The notes under the pieces are model-generated. The model did not search any database, was not told where the DNA came from, and saw only the letters and a list, made by a program, of their open reading frames with translations. Position numbers and translations under genes: made by a program. From an uncultured Eubacteriales bacterium (GTDB lineage Bacteria; Bacillota; Clostridia; Oscillospirales; Oscillospiraceae), in NCBI GenBank assembly GCA_900556935.1, contig USQL01000103.1, positions 1-6,940 of the forward strand: a stretch of DNA of 6,940 nucleotides, read 5' to 3'. Shown in pieces: positions 5,419 through 6,940 of the stretch. The number at the start of each line of letters is the position of its first letter. Within the stretch, counting starts at the first letter, position 1.

Positions 5419-6510
5419 TTAAGAATCAAAGTTCAGGATGCATTGTATCTGCCCGTTGTGGAATATGTCTTTCATCTCCCCCCAGCGGTCCATATCCGCA
5501 TTGGGGCACTGCATGGATTCCAGCGTCATCTCCGGAAGGAGCGGCAGAAGCTCCGTAATATAATTGGTGATGTCCCCGTTGGTCATGTCCGTCAAAACCA
5601 TCGGTAGCAGCTTGTCTACCAGTGCGTTGATTTCCAAAAGGCTCTTGCCTCTGAGTTTTTCCAGCACCTGGGCGACAACCGCCCGCTGGCGGTCCGTCCT
5701 GTTGAAATCGCTATCCCCATTGTTGGCATGGCGGGTCCGAACGTAGACCTCGGCGGCCCAACCATCCACCAGGTTGTCCCCGACCTCGTATACCCGGTCC
5801 GGATAGTCTTTGAAGTAGCTGTTCATATATTTTGCCTCATCCTCGTCCAGGGTGATCGTCACGCCGCCCAGGGCATTGATGCAGGCATCAAAGGCATCCA
5901 TATCCACCTCAATGTTGTGGTCTACCACAGGTCCAAAGTTCTTTGTAAGGACGCTATCCATCAGCTGCATCGCCCCCAGGTCACCACCGAAGCTGTAGCC
6001 CAGCGCGTAAACCAGCGTCAGCTTTGTAGAGCCGGAATGGGGCTTTCCATTGATATCCTCCACGCCGTTCAGCGTTACATAGGTATCCCGCAGGAAAGAG
6101 GTCATGTTGATTTTCTTGGTCTCTTTGTTCACCGTAACAAGAATCACCGTATCCGCGTTCTTGCTGTCCTCTCCCTCCCGGGCATCCTGGCCAACCAGCA
6201 AAATATTGATTACTTTGCCCATTTTTCCATAGTCGGGGGTTGTCTCCTTGGGAACCGTGGTCTCAGTCGGTACGGTTTCCACGGTCGTCTCTGTCGGGTC
6301 CTCCACAAGCATCTGCGCCAGCTGCTCCTCCGATAACTGGTTCGGTCTGCTTTCCGCACGTTTCACCTTATTTATCTTGGAGTAAACAAAAACAGCCCCC
6401 AGGGCCACAATCACCACAAGCACCGCAAGGACAATTCCCAGAATCTTCGGTCCTACCGGCCGCTTCGCAGGTTTTTGCGCCAAAAAGCGGCCACCACTTC
6501 CATGTTTCAT
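5419..6510 (-). CDS. LytR-CpsA-Psr (LCP) family cell-wall glycopolymer transferase
   Basis: A 363-residue membrane-anchored protein. LCP enzymes move lipid-linked glycopolymers (teichoic acids, capsule) onto peptidoglycan outside the cell. A basic cytoplasmic start (1-21) precedes one membrane helix (22-43, ILGIVLAVLVVIVALGAVFVY). A Thr/Glu/Pro/Val low-complexity spacer follows (about 71-92, with 'PTETTV' twice). The LCP domain spans about 98-285: 'INILLVGQDAREGEDSKNADTVIL' (101-124, with the conserved Asp120), 'MTSFLRDTYV' (136-145, Arg141-Asp142) and the signature 'VRTRHANNGDSDFNRTDRQR' (257-276), whose Arg residues bind the pyrophosphate head in known structures. No LytR C-terminal domain is present, so length and architecture are ordinary for the short class. 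The ATG at 6510 has AAGGTG 7 bases upstream. A sigma-A promoter lies about 44 bases upstream, and no terminator is obvious between this gene and its convergent neighbour. Confidence 0.95.
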   Translation of the reverse strand: MKHGSGGRFLAQKPAKRPVGPKILGIVLAVLVVIVALGAVFVYSKINKVKRAESRPNQLSEEQLAQMLVEDPTETTVETVPTETTVPKETTPDYGKMGKVINILLVGQDAREGEDSKNADTVILVTVNKETKKINMTSFLRDTYVTLNGVEDINGKPHSGSTKLTLVYALGYSFGGDLGAMQLMDSVLTKNFGPVVDHNIEVDMDAFDACINALGGVTITLDEDEAKYMNSYFKDYPDRVYEVGDNLVDGWAAEVYVRTRHANNGDSDFNRTDRQRAVVAQVLEKLRGKSLLEINALVDKLLPMVLTDMTNGDITNYITELLPLLPEMTLESMQCPNADMDRWGEMKDIFHNGQIQCILNFDS

Positions 6511-6528
6511 GCACTCACACCTTCTTTT

Positions 6529-6663
6529 TCATAATGCGCGGTTGTTTCGTCTTATTATATCGTATCTTACCGCATTATGCAAGCCATACATTGCGCACGA
6601 CACGACGATTACATGAAAGCTCCCTCTCACACCATTTTCCCAGTGCTTAATTTTGTTTTCCAT
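6529..6663 (-). CDS. Possible 44-codon ORF upstream of the LCP gene
   Basis: The ORF reads MENKIKHWENGVRGS...RRNNRAL. Its ATG (6663) is preceded by AAAAGGTGG with 5 bases of spacing, a good ribosome binding site. It begins about 20 bases after the terminator hairpin of the structured RNA and ends 18 bases before the LCP start codon. No family or membrane segment is recognisable. Its 3' half overlaps the LCP promoter, which argues that it is a leader ORF, a decayed gene or chance. It is listed because of its ribosome binding site and position. Confidence 0.3.
   Translation of the reverse strand: MENKIKHWENGVRGSFHVIVVSCAMYGLHNAVRYDIIRRNNRAL
6530..6579. repeat. 9-bp inverted repeat flanking the LCP -10 region
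   Basis: CATAATGCG (6530-6538) is repeated inverted as CGCATTATG (6571-6579). The arm centres are 41 bp apart, about four helical turns. One arm overlaps the -35 side of the spacer and the other lies just past the expected transcription start. It could be a paired operator, or chance. Confidence 0.4.
6554..6582 (-). promoter_or_regulatory. Sigma-A promoter of the LCP gene
   Basis: On the minus strand TTGCAT (6582-6577), a 17-base spacer and TATAAT (6559-6554) precede the LCP start codon by about 44 bases. The -10 box is perfect; the -35 box has two mismatches. Confidence 0.75.
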
Positions 6664-6682
6664 GAAAACCACCTTTTCTCGT

Positions 6683-6725
6683 AAAAATATGCGTAAGCCC
6701 AGGCAAACCATCCGGACTTACGCAT
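6683..6725 (-). terminator. Intrinsic terminator of the structured RNA
   Basis: On the minus strand ATGCGTAAGTCCGG (6725-6712) pairs with CTGGGCTTACGCAT (6702-6689): 14 pairs including two G-U, with a 9-base loop. It is followed by ATTTTT (6688-6683). The ribosome binding site of the 44-codon ORF begins about 10 bases later. Confidence 0.8.
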
Positions 6726-6791
6726 TACGCGACACGATGAATAGGGGCTTAAACAGAAAAGCGGCGAGTATGCCCAACTGGATTTACGCAT
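6689..6791. repeat. Three copies of the 12-mer ATGCGTAARYCC
   Basis: ATGCGTAAGCCC lies on the plus strand at 6689-6700. ATGCGTAAGTCC and ATGCGTAAATCC lie on the minus strand at 6725-6714 and 6791-6780. The first two form the terminator stem; the third is in the P2 hairpin and its loop. A looser relative, ATGCGGTAAG, occurs on the minus strand at about 6575-6566. Confidence 0.6.
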
Positions 6792-6813
6792 ACCCGCCAC
6801 TTGTCGTGCCATT

Positions 6814-6841
6814 ATTATAGCAAATGCTTTGTGTTTTTCAA
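6814..6841 (-). promoter_or_regulatory. Sigma-A promoter of the structured RNA
   Basis: On the minus strand TTGAAA (6841-6836), a 16-base spacer and TATAAT (6819-6814) form a good vegetative promoter just after the stop of the edge gene at 6864. The expected start coincides with the GG that opens the P1 stem. Confidence 0.8.
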
Positions 6842-6863
6842 ATTTTTTTGCGCAGAAGCATGT

Positions 6864-6938
6864 TCACATCTCTTCAATGTGATATACGTACTCCAACGAC
6901 CGCAGGGCCGAAATGATATCCTCGTGCTTTTTGTACTG
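6864..6938 (-). CDS. C-terminal end of an unidentified protein (partial)
   Basis: The last 24 codons run into the window edge and read QYKKHEDIISALRSLEYVYH followed by IEEM and TGA (6866-6864). The pattern 'xxIISALRSLEYVYHIEE' looks like a helix followed by a strand, as at the end of ACT-like or MgtC-type C-terminal domains, but it is too short to assign. A promoter-bearing intergenic region follows the stop, and no terminator for this gene is obvious before that promoter. Confidence 0.65.
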   Translation of the reverse strand, partial: QYKKHEDIISALRSLEYVYHIEEM

Positions 6939-6940
6939 CT

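Larger units (their letters stand above)
6683..6810 (-). ncRNA. Candidate structured leader or small RNA
   Basis: A near-consensus promoter would start transcription at about 6810-6807, and the transcript would end in a strong terminator at 6683, giving about 125 nt. On the minus strand P1 GGCACGA (6810-6804) pairs with TCGTGTC (6737-6731). Inside it P2, GTGGCGGGTATGC (6800-6788), pairs with GCATACTCGCCGC (6773-6761), 13 pairs with a 14-base loop. P3 is the terminator stem. The mismatches become G-U pairs only in minus-strand RNA and A-C clashes on the other strand, which supports this direction. I do not recognise a known riboswitch or RNA class, and no protein frame in it is convincing. Confidence 0.55.

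Noticed and set aside
6627..6812. 61-codon minus-strand ORF very rich in Trp, Tyr and Phe across the terminator hairpin, resembling an aromatic attenuation leader
   Set aside because: Its first ATG lies upstream of or at the predicted transcription start, the internal ATG has no properly spaced ribosome binding site, and the downstream gene is an LCP transferase, not an aromatic pathway gene. RNA structure explains the sequence better.

Overview
The window reads as a stretch of a Gram-positive Firmicutes chromosome, most likely a gut member of the Clostridia (Oscillospirales-like). This is inferred from the moderately high GC content, strong AGGAGG-type ribosome binding sites, a Bacillus/Clostridium-type LexA box, a polymerase Y/YolD pair, an LCP cell-wall protein and ECF sigma factor genes. 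Most genes lie on the minus strand. There is no transposase, phage structural gene, rRNA, tRNA or CRISPR array.

Layout by region. (1) 1-163: the tail of a plus-strand zinc-ribbon protein and two strong hairpin terminators, the second one bidirectional. (2) 165-2219, minus strand: a compact four-gene unit read from an ECF-type promoter at about 2193-2219. In transcription order it encodes a lipoprotein, a 58-residue secreted peptide, an ECF sigma factor and a one-pass membrane protein (presumed anti-sigma factor). The lipoprotein and the anti-sigma candidate share a homologous extracytoplasmic domain. This is the most system-like part of the window. (3) 2235-4187, minus strand: a Y-family translesion polymerase followed 8 bp later by a YolD-family partner, behind a consensus sigma-A promoter with a LexA box in its spacer. 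The YolD frame is broken at an A7 run, and the missing conserved C-terminus continues in the -1 frame. (4) 4192-5370, plus strand: a divergent promoter whose -35 box is 4 bp from the polymerase -35 box, a zinc-ribbon membrane protein with a duplicated outer domain, and a terminator. (5) 5419-6582, minus strand: an LCP-family cell-wall glycopolymer transferase with its own promoter. (6) 6583-6940: a well-formed promoter and a roughly 125-nt structured RNA ending in a terminator hairpin, just upstream of a possible 44-codon ORF and the LCP gene. The C-terminus of an unidentified minus-strand gene lies at the edge.

How the parts may work together (inference). The ECF operon looks like an autoregulated envelope-sensing circuit in which a lipid-anchored paralogue of the anti-sigma sensor domain could compete for, or present, the same ligand. 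The polymerase/YolD pair is an SOS mutagenesis module. The RNA upstream of the LCP gene may be a cis-acting attenuator or a free-standing small RNA. All calls come from reading the sequence; no database search was possible.
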